Below the pieces are notes generated by a model that was not told where the DNA came from, made no database searches, and saw only the letters and a program-made list of their open reading frames with translations. From positions 124,001 through 188,000 of the forward strand of contig NZ_BSEJ01000001.1 in the NCBI RefSeq assembly GCF_027921765.1: 64,000 bases of DNA, given 5' to 3'. The translations under genes and the position numbers were made by a program. This document shows, in pieces, positions 16,910-28,432 of this stretch. Positions within the stretch are counted from its first letter, which is position 1, and each line of letters opens with the position of its first letter. This DNA comes from Microbacterium barkeri (GTDB lineage: Bacteria; Actinomycetota; Actinomycetes; Actinomycetales; Microbacteriaceae).

Positions 16910-17194
16910 GTGCCGCGGTCGAACCGCCGCCGGCGCGACAGCGGCGGCGACGCCTCGCTCGACCGCCTCATCGCCGGCTGGCGTCGCACGGAGTTCCGGC
17001 GCGGACACGAGTGGTCGGTGCAGCCGGTCGGTCCCGGCCGCTCGGAGAAGACGTACGCCTGCCCCGGCTGCGCGAACCTCATCGAGATCGGCGCCGCGCA
17101 CGTCGTGGTGTGGCGCGAGGACGGCGTCCTCGGCCCCCAGGCGGATCTCGCGGCGCGCCGTCACTGGCACACCCACTGCTGGAAGCTGTTCTGA
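16910..17194 (+). CDS. small putative zinc-binding protein
   Basis: 94 residues, GTG start 3 nt after the preceding stop. The N-terminus is strongly basic (MPRSNRRRRDSGG). A C51-PG-C54 knuckle and a terminal H85-W-H87-T-H89-C90-W cluster could coordinate one metal. I do not recognise the function; similar short proteins are conserved in actinobacteria. It lies in a likely operon with the hydrolase that starts 10 nt downstream, where GAGGA supplies a ribosome site. Confidence 0.75.
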   Translation: MPRSNRRRRDSGGDASLDRLIAGWRRTEFRRGHEWSVQPVGPGRSEKTYACPGCANLIEIGAAHVVVWREDGVLGPQADLAARRHWHTHCWKLF

Positions 17195-17204
17195 GGAGGA
17201 CCGG

Positions 17205-17918
17205 ATGGAGATCCGCGGAGCCGCCCTGCTGCCCGCGCGCCGCGAGGACATCGAGCTGCGCACGTCCGACGGGCTGACGCTCGTCGGGGAGCTCGCGACG
17301 CCGCTCGAGCGAGAGCCGGTCGCGACCCTCGTCACGCTCCACCCGCTGCCCACGGCGGGCGGGTTCATGGACTCGCACATCATCCGGAAGGCCGCAGCGC
17401 GCCTCCCCGCGCTCGCGGACCTCGCTGTCCTGCGCTTCAACACACGAGGGACGACGTCCCCGCGCGGTACGAGCGAGGGGGCCTTCGGAGACGGCGTCGC
17501 GGAGGCGGCCGACCTCGCGGCCGCCATGGACCTCGTCGCAGAGCGCGGTCTTCCCCGCCCCTGGCTTCTCGGATGGTCCTTCGGGACCGAGGTCGCGCTC
17601 AAGCACGGCCGTCCGCATCCGATCGAGGGCGCCATCCTGCTCTCCCCGCCGCTGCACCGGGCCGGGGACGACGACCTGCGCGCCTGGCAGGGCGACCCCC
17701 GGCCGCTCGTCGCGCTCATCCCCGAGTTCGACGACTACCTCCGCCCCGCGGAGGCCGCCGAGCGCTTCGCGCTCATCCCGCACCTCCGGCTCGTGCCCGT
17801 CGAGGGCGGCAAGCACCTGTGGGTGGGCGAGAAGCAGACCGCGCGCGTGCTGAACGAGATCGTCGAGGTCGTGAATCCCGCCGCGGCCCCCCTGCCGACG
17901 GAGTGGCCCGACGCCTGA
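17205..17918 (+). CDS. alpha/beta hydrolase
   Basis: 237 residues, no signal peptide. The oxyanion-hole motif HPLPTAGG is near residue 47, the nucleophile elbow GWSFG near 125 and the catalytic His in VEGGKHLWVG near 200. The combination (short, HPxP, GWSFG) resembles the YtxM/YfhR-like or serine aminopeptidase-type hydrolases; the substrate is unknown. Its stop abuts the stop of the convergent permease gene. Confidence 0.82.
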   Translation: MEIRGAALLPARREDIELRTSDGLTLVGELATPLEREPVATLVTLHPLPTAGGFMDSHIIRKAAARLPALADLAVLRFNTRGTTSPRGTSEGAFGDGVAEAADLAAAMDLVAERGLPRPWLLGWSFGTEVALKHGRPHPIEGAILLSPPLHRAGDDDLRAWQGDPRPLVALIPEFDDYLRPAEAAERFALIPHLRLVPVEGGKHLWVGEKQTARVLNEIVEVVNPAAAPLPTEWPDA

Positions 17919-18968
17919 TCAGCGCGCGTTCATGCGCGGGATGAGCACCTGCCGGTAGATGATCAGCACGCTCGCGGCCACCGGGATCGCGATGAGCGCG
18001 CCGAGGAGGCCCAGCAGCGCGCCGCCCGCGAGCGCCGCGATCACGACGACGCCGCCGGGGACGGAGACCGCCCGGCTCATGATGCGGGGTGACAGGACGT
18101 ACGCCTCGATCTGCATGTACACGAGGTAGTAGACGGCGGCGATGATCGCCGTCGTGGGGGAGCCGAGTCCGGGGATGAGACAGGTGAGAGCGATGATCGT
18201 CGAGCCCGAGATCGTGCCGACGAGCGGGATCATCGAGCCCAGGAACGCGACGACCGCGAGGACGGTCGGGTAGGGCGCGTCGATGATCGTGAGGAAGATC
18301 GCGCTGAGCACGCCGTTGATCGCGGCGAGCGTGATCTGGCCCATGACGTAGTAGCCGACCGAGTCGGTGATCTGCTCGGCGATGTTCGTGAAGCCCTCGC
18401 GCTTCGACGCGGGCACCATGCGGTAGAGGGCCGACTTGAGCGACGGGGTCGACGCCGTGAGGTAGATCGTCAGGATGAGCACGATGAACGCGCCGAAGAG
18501 ACCCTGGACGACATTGAGCGTGACGCCCACGACGCCTTCGCTGATCGTGTCGATGTTGCTCGTGAGCCAGTCGTTCACGAAGTCGAGGACGGTGTCGATC
18601 TCGAGCGTCGGGAAGGTCGCGAGCGACCACTCGCGCAGATCGTCGAGGAAGGTCCCGCGGTTGACGATGAGCGTGATCTGACCCACCAGCTGCCCGATCT
18701 GATCCACGAGCACCGGCAGGATGATCAGGACGATCCCGGTGAAGAGCCCGAGGACGGCGAGGATCGCGATCGTGACGGCCAGCCAGCGCGGCAGGCGGCG
18801 GCGCTCGAGCCACGAGACCACGGGGTCGAGGCCGAGCGAGATGAACAGCGCCGTCCCCACGTAGAGGATGATCGTCGAGAGCGACTGCAGGCCCTCGATG
18901 AGCAGCAGCCCCAGGCCGACGCCGAGCGTCGCGACGAGCGCGAGCCGGAACGGGTTGTGGATCTTCAT
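17919..18968 (-). CDS. AI-2E family transporter (PerM/TqsA-like permease)
   Basis: 349 residues. Two N-terminal hydrophobic segments (about 8-45) lead to LGLDPVVSWLERRRLPRWLAV, typical for the family. A central amphipathic region (about 85-150) follows, then five further spans. The GSMIPLVGTISGS and LSPRIMSRAVSVPGGVVVIA stretches are family signatures. Members export small molecules or Na+; despite the name, most do not transport AI-2. It is monocistronic and convergent with the hydrolase. Confidence 0.9.
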   Translation of the reverse strand: MKIHNPFRLALVATLGVGLGLLLIEGLQSLSTIILYVGTALFISLGLDPVVSWLERRRLPRWLAVTIAILAVLGLFTGIVLIILPVLVDQIGQLVGQITLIVNRGTFLDDLREWSLATFPTLEIDTVLDFVNDWLTSNIDTISEGVVGVTLNVVQGLFGAFIVLILTIYLTASTPSLKSALYRMVPASKREGFTNIAEQITDSVGYYVMGQITLAAINGVLSAIFLTIIDAPYPTVLAVVAFLGSMIPLVGTISGSTIIALTCLIPGLGSPTTAIIAAVYYLVYMQIEAYVLSPRIMSRAVSVPGGVVVIAALAGGALLGLLGALIAIPVAASVLIIYRQVLIPRMNAR

Positions 18969-19083
18969 ACGCGCCCTTCTCCCGGCCGACGGCTGCGCGC
19001 CGCGGGCCTCTCGCCAGGATAGGGGTGCGTCGGCGCCGCGCCCGAGAGCGACCTGCTCGTGGGCGCCTTTCAGTTCGATTCGC

Positions 19084-19089
19084 TAACCT
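19084..19089 (+). promoter_or_regulatory. -10 box (TAACCT) before the 605-residue membrane protein
   Basis: TAACCT lies 56 nt before the GTG start at 19146. GAGGAG at 19132-19137 is a good ribosome site. Confidence 0.4.
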
Positions 19090-19145
19090 GAGCAGTCGGA
19101 TGTCGAGACCCGCCGCCCTCGCGCGGGTCGGCGAGGAGTCATTTC

Positions 19146-20963
19146 GTGCGTTTCGTGTGGGCGGTTCTGGCCTTCGTGCTCGCGGCGGCGTCGTTCGGCG
19201 CCGGACTGGCGCAGCGCACCGTGTTCCTGGGCCCCGAGTCCGCCGAGCAGACCGTCTCGGTCGACGAGGAGCTGCCGTACCTCGTGATCGACGGCGACGC
19301 GTTCGCGCTCCGCCCCGGCGCGCAGACCCTCACGGTCCGGGGAGAGGGCCCCCTCTACACGGCCTACGGCCGCACCGCCGATCTCGAGGCGTGGCTCTCG
19401 GACCAGCGCTACAACCGCGTGAGCGCCGGCGACGGCGACGAGCTCGTGACGAGCGTCGTCGAGCCGGAGGTCGAGCCCACCGACGGCACGGAGGGGCGGA
19501 ACCCGCAGGGATCCGACCTCTGGATCGAGGAGCAGACCGCCGAGGACGAGATCGTCCGGACGGATCAGCTCCCCGAGGGGATGAGCATGCTCGTCGCGGT
19601 CGACGGCAGCCAGCCGGCGCCGTCGGACGTGTCGATCGTGTGGCCGCTCGACCAGAAGACCCCCTGGTTCGGGCCGCTCATGGTCCTCGGCGGCATCTTC
19701 CTGGTGACGGGCCTCGTGCTGTACATCCTGGCGCTGCGCCACACCCGACGCCGGCGCGGCCCCATCCGCAAGGGCCCGGCCCTCCCTCCTGCCGACGGAG
19801 ACGACGACGGCGCATCGAAGGGCGTCATCTCGACGTCGCGCCGCGGTCGGCGGGCGCTCGTCGCCGTGCCCGCACTCGGCCTCTCCGTCGGCCTGCTCGC
19901 AGGGTGCACGGCAGACTCGTGGCCCGAGCTCGGCGGCGCCCCGACGCCGACCCCGACCCCGACGGCGACCGCCACGCTCGCGCCCGATCAGCAGCCGTCC
20001 TCCCTCACCGAGGCCCAGGCCGACCGCATTGTCGGCGAGATCTCGGAGACCGTCGCCGCGGCCGACGAGAGCCTCGACATCGACCTCGCCTCGCACCGCC
20101 TCTCGGGCCTCGCGCTCGAGACGCGCGAGGTCAACTACCGGCTCCGCGCCGAGATCGAGGACTACCCGCAGGCGGTCTCGATCCCGACCGGCCCCGCGAG
20201 CATCGTCCTGCCGCAGGCCGTCGAGGGATGGCCGCGGACGGCGCTGCTCATCGTCGCCGACGAGGACGACACGACGGTCGCCCCCACGATCCTCTCGATG
20301 ACGCAGGACGACCCGTGGTCGCGCTACCGGGTCACCTACCTCGCCAACCTCGAGGCGGCGGCCGAGACGCCGCAGCTCGCGCCCGCGTGGCTGGGTGCCG
20401 CGCTCGTCGCCCCCGACTCGCCGTTCCTCGCGCTGGCGCCCGATCAGGTGGCGGCGGCCTACGCCGACATCATCGGCCGCGGCGAGGAGAGCGAGTACGC
20501 CGATCTCTTCGACATCTCGAACGACGGCTTCCTGACCGCCGTGGCCGAGAAGCGCCAGGCGACGATCGACAGCTTCAACGAGACCGGCGCCGAGACGGGC
20601 ACGATCGAGTACGCGCAGGGGGCGAACCCGACGCCTCCGATCGCGCTGGCCACGCTCGACAGCGGCGCGATCGTCGCGGTCGGCGTCGACGAGACCGAGA
20701 CCGTCCGCCCGACGAACGAGGACGCCGTCATCCGCTTCGAGGATGACGCGGCCCTCTCCCTCCTCACGGGGGAGACCGAGTCGCCCACGGGCGTCGAGAC
20801 GCGCTACACCGATCAGCTCTTCTTCTTCGTGCCCGCGCAGGGGTCGGACGAGCGGATCCGCCTGCTCGGCTACACGTCCGCCATCCAGTCGGCCGAGCTC
20901 CTGCCCGAGCCCGAGGACGCCGAGGCCTCGGAGGGCGACGCCGACGCCCCGGAAGGCGAATAG
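19146..20963 (+). CDS. large membrane protein with internal lipobox
   Basis: 605 residues, unknown function. A signal-anchor (about 1-22) is followed by an extracytoplasmic domain (about 25-172). A second span (about 177-198, PLMVLGGIFLVTGLVLYILAL) and a basic cytosolic linker (RRRRGPIRKGP and SRRGRR) come next. A third hydrophobic stretch (about 237-253) ends in LAGC254, a textbook lipobox. Then come a PTPTPTPT linker and a roughly 330-residue domain, ending in an acidic tail. The architecture looks like a membrane protein fused to a lipoprotein; no internal start codon precedes the lipobox closely. The upstream GTG is chosen because of GAGGAG. The TAG stop also forms part of the next -10 box. 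Confidence 0.7.
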   Translation: MRFVWAVLAFVLAAASFGAGLAQRTVFLGPESAEQTVSVDEELPYLVIDGDAFALRPGAQTLTVRGEGPLYTAYGRTADLEAWLSDQRYNRVSAGDGDELVTSVVEPEVEPTDGTEGRNPQGSDLWIEEQTAEDEIVRTDQLPEGMSMLVAVDGSQPAPSDVSIVWPLDQKTPWFGPLMVLGGIFLVTGLVLYILALRHTRRRRGPIRKGPALPPADGDDDGASKGVISTSRRGRRALVAVPALGLSVGLLAGCTADSWPELGGAPTPTPTPTATATLAPDQQPSSLTEAQADRIVGEISETVAAADESLDIDLASHRLSGLALETREVNYRLRAEIEDYPQAVSIPTGPASIVLPQAVEGWPRTALLIVADEDDTTVAPTILSMTQDDPWSRYRVTYLANLEAAAETPQLAPAWLGAALVAPDSPFLALAPDQVAAAYADIIGRGEESEYADLFDISNDGFLTAVAEKRQATIDSFNETGAETGTIEYAQGANPTPPIALATLDSGAIVAVGVDETETVRPTNEDAVIRFEDDAALSLLTGETESPTGVETRYTDQLFFFVPAQGSDERIRLLGYTSAIQSAELLPEPEDAEASEGDADAPEGE

Positions 20964-20966
20964 GCT
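20961..20966 (+). promoter_or_regulatory. -10 box (TAGGCT) of the thioredoxin-TPR gene, overlapping a stop codon
   Basis: The stop codon TAG of the 605-residue protein is the first half of TAGGCT. The start at 21002 is 35 nt downstream, with a GGAAGG ribosome site. Confidence 0.45.
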
Positions 20967-21001
20967 CGAAGTCTCCCCATCCCCGTCTCGGAAGGTGATC
21001 C

Positions 21002-21943
21002 ATGAGTGACGTCGCCCCCGGCGCCGTGCTGCGCGGCGCTGTCGACCTGTCGACGCTGAAGAACCGCCCGGCCGCGCCCGCGTCGCCCCCGGCGGGCGGA
21101 GCGCCCGGCGCGCCGGCGCCGGCGCTCGTCTTCGATGTCACCGACGCGACCTTCGGCGAGGTCCTCGAGCTCTCCCAGCGCGTGCCGGTCGTCGTCGACC
21201 TGTGGGCCGAGTGGTGCGGCCCCTGCAAGCAGCTGAGCCCCGTTCTCGAGAAGGTCGTCGTCGAGCACGGCGGCCGGCTCGTCCTCGCGAAGGTCGACGT
21301 CGACGCGAACCCGCAGCTCTCGCAGGCGTTCCGCGCGCAGTCGATCCCGATGGTCGTCGCCCTGGTCGCCGGACAGCCCGTCCCGCTGTTCACCGGCGCC
21401 GTCCCGGAGGAGCAGGTGCGCCAGGTGTTCGCGCAGCTGCTGCAGCTCGCGGCGCAGAACGGGGTCACCGGGACGGTCCCCGTGCCGTCCGACGGCGATG
21501 CGCCGGCGGACGAGGCGGCCGCGCCCGCCCTGCCGCCGCTCCACCAGGAGGCGTTCGACGCGATCGAGGCGGGCGACTACACCCGCGCCGCCGACGCCTA
21601 CGAGCGCGCGCTCAAGGAGAACCCGCGCGACGCGGAGGCCTCGGCCGGCCTCGCGCAGGTGCGGCTGCTGCACCGGATCCAGGGCGTCGACCTCCACGCG
21701 GCGCGCGCAGCCGCCGCCGCGGCGCCGGAGGACGTCGATGCCCAGCTCCTCGTGGCGGACCTCGACGTCGCGGGCGGGCACGTCGACGACGCCTTCGACC
21801 GGCTGCTGGACCTCTTCGCAGCGCTCCCGTCCGATCGGCGCGCCCCCGTGCAGGAGCGCCTCGTGGAGCTCTTCGGCGTCATCGGAGCCACCGACGCGCG
21901 GGTCGTCCGCGCGCGCGGGCGCCTGAGCTCGCTGCTGTTCTGA
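21002..21943 (+). CDS. thioredoxin-like TPR protein (YbbN/CnoX type)
   Basis: 313 residues. After a Pro/Ala-rich N-terminal linker (about 20-40) comes a thioredoxin fold (about 42-150) with an intact active site, AEWCGPCKQLSP. C-terminal tetratricopeptide-like repeats follow (about 175-313). E. coli CnoX is a redox-linked holdase; here the CxxC is kept, so disulfide chemistry is possible. There is no signal peptide, so it is cytosolic. The next gene, a cysteine desulfurase, begins 13 nt later. Confidence 0.88.
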   Translation: MSDVAPGAVLRGAVDLSTLKNRPAAPASPPAGGAPGAPAPALVFDVTDATFGEVLELSQRVPVVVDLWAEWCGPCKQLSPVLEKVVVEHGGRLVLAKVDVDANPQLSQAFRAQSIPMVVALVAGQPVPLFTGAVPEEQVRQVFAQLLQLAAQNGVTGTVPVPSDGDAPADEAAAPALPPLHQEAFDAIEAGDYTRAADAYERALKENPRDAEASAGLAQVRLLHRIQGVDLHAARAAAAAAPEDVDAQLLVADLDVAGGHVDDAFDRLLDLFAALPSDRRAPVQERLVELFGVIGATDARVVRARGRLSSLLF

Positions 21944-21956
21944 CCGCGCGGTCGCT

Positions 21957-23150
21957 GTGAGCTCGTACCTCGACCACGCCGCGACCACGCCGCTGCGTCC
22001 CGAGGCGCGCGAGGCGTGGATCCAGGCGAGTGCGCTCGTGGGCAACGCGTCATCCGTGCACGGCGCGGGGCAGCGCGCGCGACGCGCGCTCGAGGACGCT
22101 CGCGAGCGCATCGCGCGCGCACTCGGATGCGAGCCGATCGAGGTCGTCCTGACCTCGGGCGGGACCGAGTCCGTCAACCTCGCCCTCAAGGGCCTCTGGT
22201 GGGCGCGCGCGGAGGGGCGCGACGTGATCGTGCTGCCAGACGGAGAGCACCACGCCGTGCTCGACACGGTGGACTGGCTTCGACGCGTCGAGGGCGCCGA
22301 GGTCGCGCCGGTCCCGATCGACGACCGTGCGCGCATCGATCCCGCGGCCTTCGCGCGCGTCGCCGCCGATCCGCGCGTCGCGCTCGCGACCGCGCTCGTC
22401 GCGAACAACGAGACGGGAACCGTGCAGGATGCGCCCGCCCTGAGCGCGGGCGCGGCGGAGGCGGGCGTGCCCCTTCACCTCGACGCGGTCGCCGCGCTCG
22501 GGCACCTCCCGGTCGACTTCCGCGCGTGGCGCGGTTCCGTCGACGGCGCGCGCGGACTGGTCGCGCTGAGCGTCTCCGGCCACAAGGTGGGAGCGCCGGT
22601 CGGCACAGGCGCGCTCGTCGTCTCGCGCGCGGCTGCGCCGCACGCTCTGCTCCACGGCGGCGGGCAGCAGCGCGCGCTGCGCTCGGGGACCCAGGACGTC
22701 GCGGGCGCCGCGGCCCTCGCGGTCGCCGTGGAGCTCGCGGAGCGCGAGCGCGAGACCGAGACCATCCGGATGGAGAGGCTGCGCGCCCGCGTCGTCGGCC
22801 GCCTGCGGACCGAGCTCCCGGAGGCGGTGGTGCTGGGAGATGAGGAGCACCAACTTCCCTCCACCCTCCATCTCCTGCTCCCCGGCGCGGCCGGGGAGTC
22901 GATGCTCTTCCTGCTCGACCAGGCGGGGATCGCCGTCTCGACCGGGTCGGCGTGCCAGGCGGGCGTCAGCGAGCCCTCGCACGTGGTGCTCGCGACGGGC
23001 CGCACCGAGCAGGAGGCGCGGCAGGTCCTGCGCATCTCGTTCGGGCGCACCTCCGTCGAGGCCGACGCGGAGGCGATCGCGACGGCGCTGCCCGCGGCGT
23101 ACCGCCGCCTCGTCGCACGCTCTGGCCCCTCCTCAGGCGGGCGCTCGTAG
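21957..23150 (+). CDS. cysteine desulfurase (IscS/NifS family)
   Basis: 397 residues, PLP enzyme that mobilises sulfur from cysteine. The start reads [18 protein letters not shown]. The PLP Lys lies in [16 protein letters not shown] and the persulfide Cys in [16 protein letters not shown]. The GTG start follows the thioredoxin-TPR gene by 13 nt. Being next to mnmA, its sulfur probably feeds tRNA 2-thiouridine; a role in Fe-S assembly is equally possible. Confidence 0.93.
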   Translation: MSSYLDHAATTPLRPEAREAWIQASALVGNASSVHGAGQRARRALEDARERIARALGCEPIEVVLTSGGTESVNLALKGLWWARAEGRDVIVLPDGEHHAVLDTVDWLRRVEGAEVAPVPIDDRARIDPAAFARVAADPRVALATALVANNETGTVQDAPALSAGAAEAGVPLHLDAVAALGHLPVDFRAWRGSVDGARGLVALSVSGHKVGAPVGTGALVVSRAAAPHALLHGGGQQRALRSGTQDVAGAAALAVAVELAERERETETIRMERLRARVVGRLRTELPEAVVLGDEEHQLPSTLHLLLPGAAGESMLFLLDQAGIAVSTGSACQAGVSEPSHVVLATGRTEQEARQVLRISFGRTSVEADAEAIATALPAAYRRLVARSGPSSGGRS

Positions 23151-23153
23151 ACT
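23148..23153 (+). promoter_or_regulatory. -10 box (TAGACT) of mnmA
   Basis: TAGACT-GGAGGGC-ATG: 7 nt separate the hexamer from the start codon, so transcription probably starts at or next to the ATG. The hexamer begins at the stop codon of the desulfurase gene (TAG, 23148-23150). Confidence 0.6.
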
Positions 23154-23160
23154 GGAGGGC

Positions 23161-24264
23161 ATGCGCGTCCTGGCGGCCATGAGCGGCGGAGTCGACTCCG
23201 CGGTCGCCGCTGCGCGCGCCGTCGAGGCCGGCCACGACGTCGTCGGCGTGCACCTCGCGCTCTCGCGTGCCGGGGGCACCCTGCGCACCGGCAGCCGGGG
23301 CTGCTGCACCATCGAGGACGCGATGGACGCGCGGCGCGTCGCCGACCGCCTCGGCATCCCGTTCTACGTGTGGGACTTCTCCGAGCGGTTCCGCGACGAC
23401 GTCATCGACGACTTCCTGAGCGAGTACCGCGCGGGGCGCACCCCGAACCCGTGCATGCGCTGCAACGAGCGCATCAAGTTCGCCGCTCTCCTCGATCGCG
23501 CGCTCGAGCTGGGCTTCGACGCGGTCTGCACGGGCCACTACGCGATCCTGCGCGATGGGCCGCGCGGCCTCGAGCTGCACCGATCGAGCGAGGAGGCGAA
23601 GGACCAGTCCTACGTCCTCGGGGTGCTCACGGCCGAGCAGCTCGCGCACACGTACTTCCCGCTCGGCGACACGCCATCGAAGGCGCTCGTGCGCGCCGAG
23701 GCCGAGGCTCGCGGCTTCTCCGTCGCGTCCAAGCCCGACAGCTACGACATCTGCTTCATCCCCGACGGAGACACCCGCGGCTACCTGGCCGAGCGCATGG
23801 GCGCGGCTCCCGGCGACATCGTCGACCGCACGGGCTCGGTCGTCGGCAGCCATGAGGGGGCGCACGCGTTCACCGTGGGGCAGCGCAGGGGGCTGCGGCT
23901 CGGCGTGCCGGCACCCGACGGAAAGCCGCGCTTCGTCCTCGAGGTCCGCCCGGTGTCCAACGAGGTCGTCGTCGGCCCGAAGGAGGCGCTCGCGACCGCC
24001 GAGATCGCGGGCGCGCGCTACACGTGGGCCGGTGCGGCGCCCGAGACGCCCGGCGAGCCGTTCGCGTGCGACGTGCAGATCCGCGCGCACGCCGACCCGG
24101 TCCCCGCCATCGCCGTCGTGCGCGGGGGAGAGCTCGTCGTCACGCCGGAAGCGCCCCTCGACGGCGTCGCGCCCGGTCAGACCGCCGTCATCTACGACGG
24201 CACGCGCGTCGTCGGCCAGTGCACGATCGACCGGACCGTGAGCGCCGTGCCCGTCGAAGCGTGA
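23161..24264 (+). CDS. mnmA: tRNA-specific 2-thiouridylase
   Basis: 367 residues. The PP-loop SGGVDS lies at residues 9-14. The first catalytic Cys is in [12 protein letters not shown] and the second in [13 protein letters not shown]-terminal beta domains follow [10 protein letters not shown]. MnmA adenylates and thiolates U34 of Lys, Glu and Gln tRNAs, taking sulfur from a desulfurase such as the upstream gene. The adjacent -10 box implies leaderless expression, in addition to any read-through from upstream. Confidence 0.95.
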   Translation: MRVLAAMSGGVDSAVAAARAVEAGHDVVGVHLALSRAGGTLRTGSRGCCTIEDAMDARRVADRLGIPFYVWDFSERFRDDVIDDFLSEYRAGRTPNPCMRCNERIKFAALLDRALELGFDAVCTGHYAILRDGPRGLELHRSSEEAKDQSYVLGVLTAEQLAHTYFPLGDTPSKALVRAEAEARGFSVASKPDSYDICFIPDGDTRGYLAERMGAAPGDIVDRTGSVVGSHEGAHAFTVGQRRGLRLGVPAPDGKPRFVLEVRPVSNEVVVGPKEALATAEIAGARYTWAGAAPETPGEPFACDVQIRAHADPVPAIAVVRGGELVVTPEAPLDGVAPGQTAVIYDGTRVVGQCTIDRTVSAVPVEA

Positions 24265-24291
24265 CACGCCGCGGATGTCCGACCCGGTTCC

Positions 24292-26664
<2,373 letters not shown>

Positions 26665-26670
26665 GGCCGG

Positions 26671-28374
26671 TCAGCCGCCCGACGTGAGCGCGAGGAGTCG
26701 CTCCCGCACCTCGCGGCGCAGCACTTTGCCGATCATCGAGGTCGGCAGCTCGTCGACGACGAAGACCCGACGGGGGACCTTGTACGGCGTGAGGATCCCG
26801 CGCGCGAACGCCCGGACATCCTCTTCGTCGACCTCGGCTCCCTCGTCGAGGACGATCGCGGCGACGACCTCCTCCCCGCTGTGCGCGCTCGGCAGCCCCA
26901 CCACGGCGGCGTCGGCAACGGACGGATGCTGGCGGAGCGCGATCTCGACCTCGGTCGGCGACACGTTGAAGCCGCCCGTGATGATGAGCTCCTTGATGCG
27001 GTCGACGATCGAGATGAAGCCGTCCTCGTCCATCGTGACGACGTCGCCCGTGCGGAACCAGTCCTCGTGGAAGACCGCGGCGGTGGCCTCCGGCCGGCCG
27101 TAGTACCCGCCGAAGACCTGCGGACCCCGTACGAGCAGCTCGCCGGGGGCGCCCGGCGCTGCATCGCGCGACGGGTCGTCCGGGTCGGCGATCCGCACCT
27201 CGGTGCCCGGGAGCGGCAGGCCGATCGCGCCGGCCTTCCGGTTCTCCGAGACGGGATTGACGATGAGCACGGGCGAGCACTCGGAGAGGCCGTAGCCCTC
27301 GACGAGGTAGCCGCCCGTCTCCTCCTCCCACGGCACGACGAGCTGCTCGTCGAGCGCCATCGCGCCCGAGACGCCGATGCGCGTCCCGGCGAGCGACACG
27401 CCCTTCTCTCGCGCGCGCTTGAGCAGGCGCTCCGCGATCGGCGGGACGAGGGGCAGCACGGTCGCGGGGTGGCGTCGCGTCACGGCGAGCACCATGTCGG
27501 GATCGAACTTCGGGAAGAGCACGAGGCGCGCGGCCTGCGACATGGCGAAGGTGAGACACAGGGTCAGGCCGTAGGCGTGGAACATCGGGAGCACGGCGTA
27601 CACGACCGTGCCCTCGCCGCGCGCGACGCCCGGCGTCCACGCGCGCGCCTGCGCGGCGTTGGCGAGCAGATTGCGGTGCGTGAGCGCCGCGCCCTTGGGA
27701 TCGCCGGTCGTGCCGCTCGTGTACTGGATGATCGCGAGGTCGTCGGTCGCGGGCCGCGGGTGAGACGCCGGCAGCGGGTCGTGCCTGACGACGTCCTCCC
27801 ACGCGTCGGCGCCCCGCACGGACGTCGTGAGCTGGGCACGCGTCTCGCGCAGCTTCGGCACGGGCAGCCGCAGCGCCAGCTGCATGAGACGCGGCATGCC
27901 GCGCGTGATGTCGACCGAGATCAGCGTCTTCACGGCGAGGTCGGCGGGGAACGCGCGCACGGTGTCGACGAGGGTGCTCCACACGATGGCGTGCTTCGCG
28001 CCGTGATCCTCGAACTGCTTGCGCAGCTCGCGGGGCGTGTAGAGCGGGTTGTGCTCGACGACGACGGCCCCGATCCGGAGCACGGCGTAGAAGGCGACGA
28101 TGTGCTGCGGGCAGTTCGGCAGGATGATCGCGACGGGGTCGCCCTTGCGGACGCCTCGGGCGAGGAGGCCGGCGGCGGCCCGGTCGATCTGGGCGCGGAG
28201 GTCGGCGTAGTCCACGACCCGCCCGAAGAACTGCAGCGCGGGGGCGCCGGGGAAGTCCCGTGCCGAGGCGTCGACGAGATCGAGGAGCGATCCGCTGATC
28301 GGAGGCAGATCGTGGGGCACGCCCTCCGCGTAGGAGGAAACCCAGGGACGGGGCGGGTCGAACGGCTGCGTCAC
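26671..28374 (-). CDS. long-chain acyl-CoA ligase (AMP-forming)
   Basis: 567 residues of the ANL superfamily. It activates a fatty acid as acyl-AMP and transfers it to CoA. The P-loop YTSGTTGDPKGAALTHRN is near residue 215. VEGYGLSECSPV is the A5 motif and WFRTGDVVTMDEDGF the A7 motif; the catalytic Lys is near the C-terminus in TSMIGKVLRREVRERL. No signal peptide. GTG start 6 nt from a -10 on the minus strand. It separates ligA from gatC and is transcribed against both. Confidence 0.92.
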   Translation of the reverse strand: MTQPFDPPRPWVSSYAEGVPHDLPPISGSLLDLVDASARDFPGAPALQFFGRVVDYADLRAQIDRAAAGLLARGVRKGDPVAIILPNCPQHIVAFYAVLRIGAVVVEHNPLYTPRELRKQFEDHGAKHAIVWSTLVDTVRAFPADLAVKTLISVDITRGMPRLMQLALRLPVPKLRETRAQLTTSVRGADAWEDVVRHDPLPASHPRPATDDLAIIQYTSGTTGDPKGAALTHRNLLANAAQARAWTPGVARGEGTVVYAVLPMFHAYGLTLCLTFAMSQAARLVLFPKFDPDMVLAVTRRHPATVLPLVPPIAERLLKRAREKGVSLAGTRIGVSGAMALDEQLVVPWEEETGGYLVEGYGLSECSPVLIVNPVSENRKAGAIGLPLPGTEVRIADPDDPSRDAAPGAPGELLVRGPQVFGGYYGRPEATAAVFHEDWFRTGDVVTMDEDGFISIVDRIKELIITGGFNVSPTEVEIALRQHPSVADAAVVGLPSAHSGEEVVAAIVLDEGAEVDEEDVRAFARGILTPYKVPRRVFVVDELPTSMIGKVLRREVRERLLALTSGG

Positions 28375-28380
28375 GCCTCC

Positions 28381-28386
28381 AGCCTA
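28381..28386 (-). promoter_or_regulatory. -10 box (TAGGCT, minus strand) of the acyl-CoA ligase gene
   Basis: On the minus strand TAGGCT-GGAGGC-GTG, 6 nt before the start at 28374: a predicted leaderless promoter. It is back to back with the gatC promoter 34 bp away. Confidence 0.6.
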
Positions 28387-28420
28387 GGGGCGCGCAGCCG
28401 GAGCGCAGACCGCCACCGCC

Positions 28421-28426
28421 TAGACT
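28421..28426 (+). promoter_or_regulatory. -10 box (TAGACT) of gatCAB
   Basis: TAGACT-TGTCGG-GTG: 6-nt spacing predicts leaderless expression of gatC. Confidence 0.6.
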
Positions 28427-28432
28427 TGTCGG

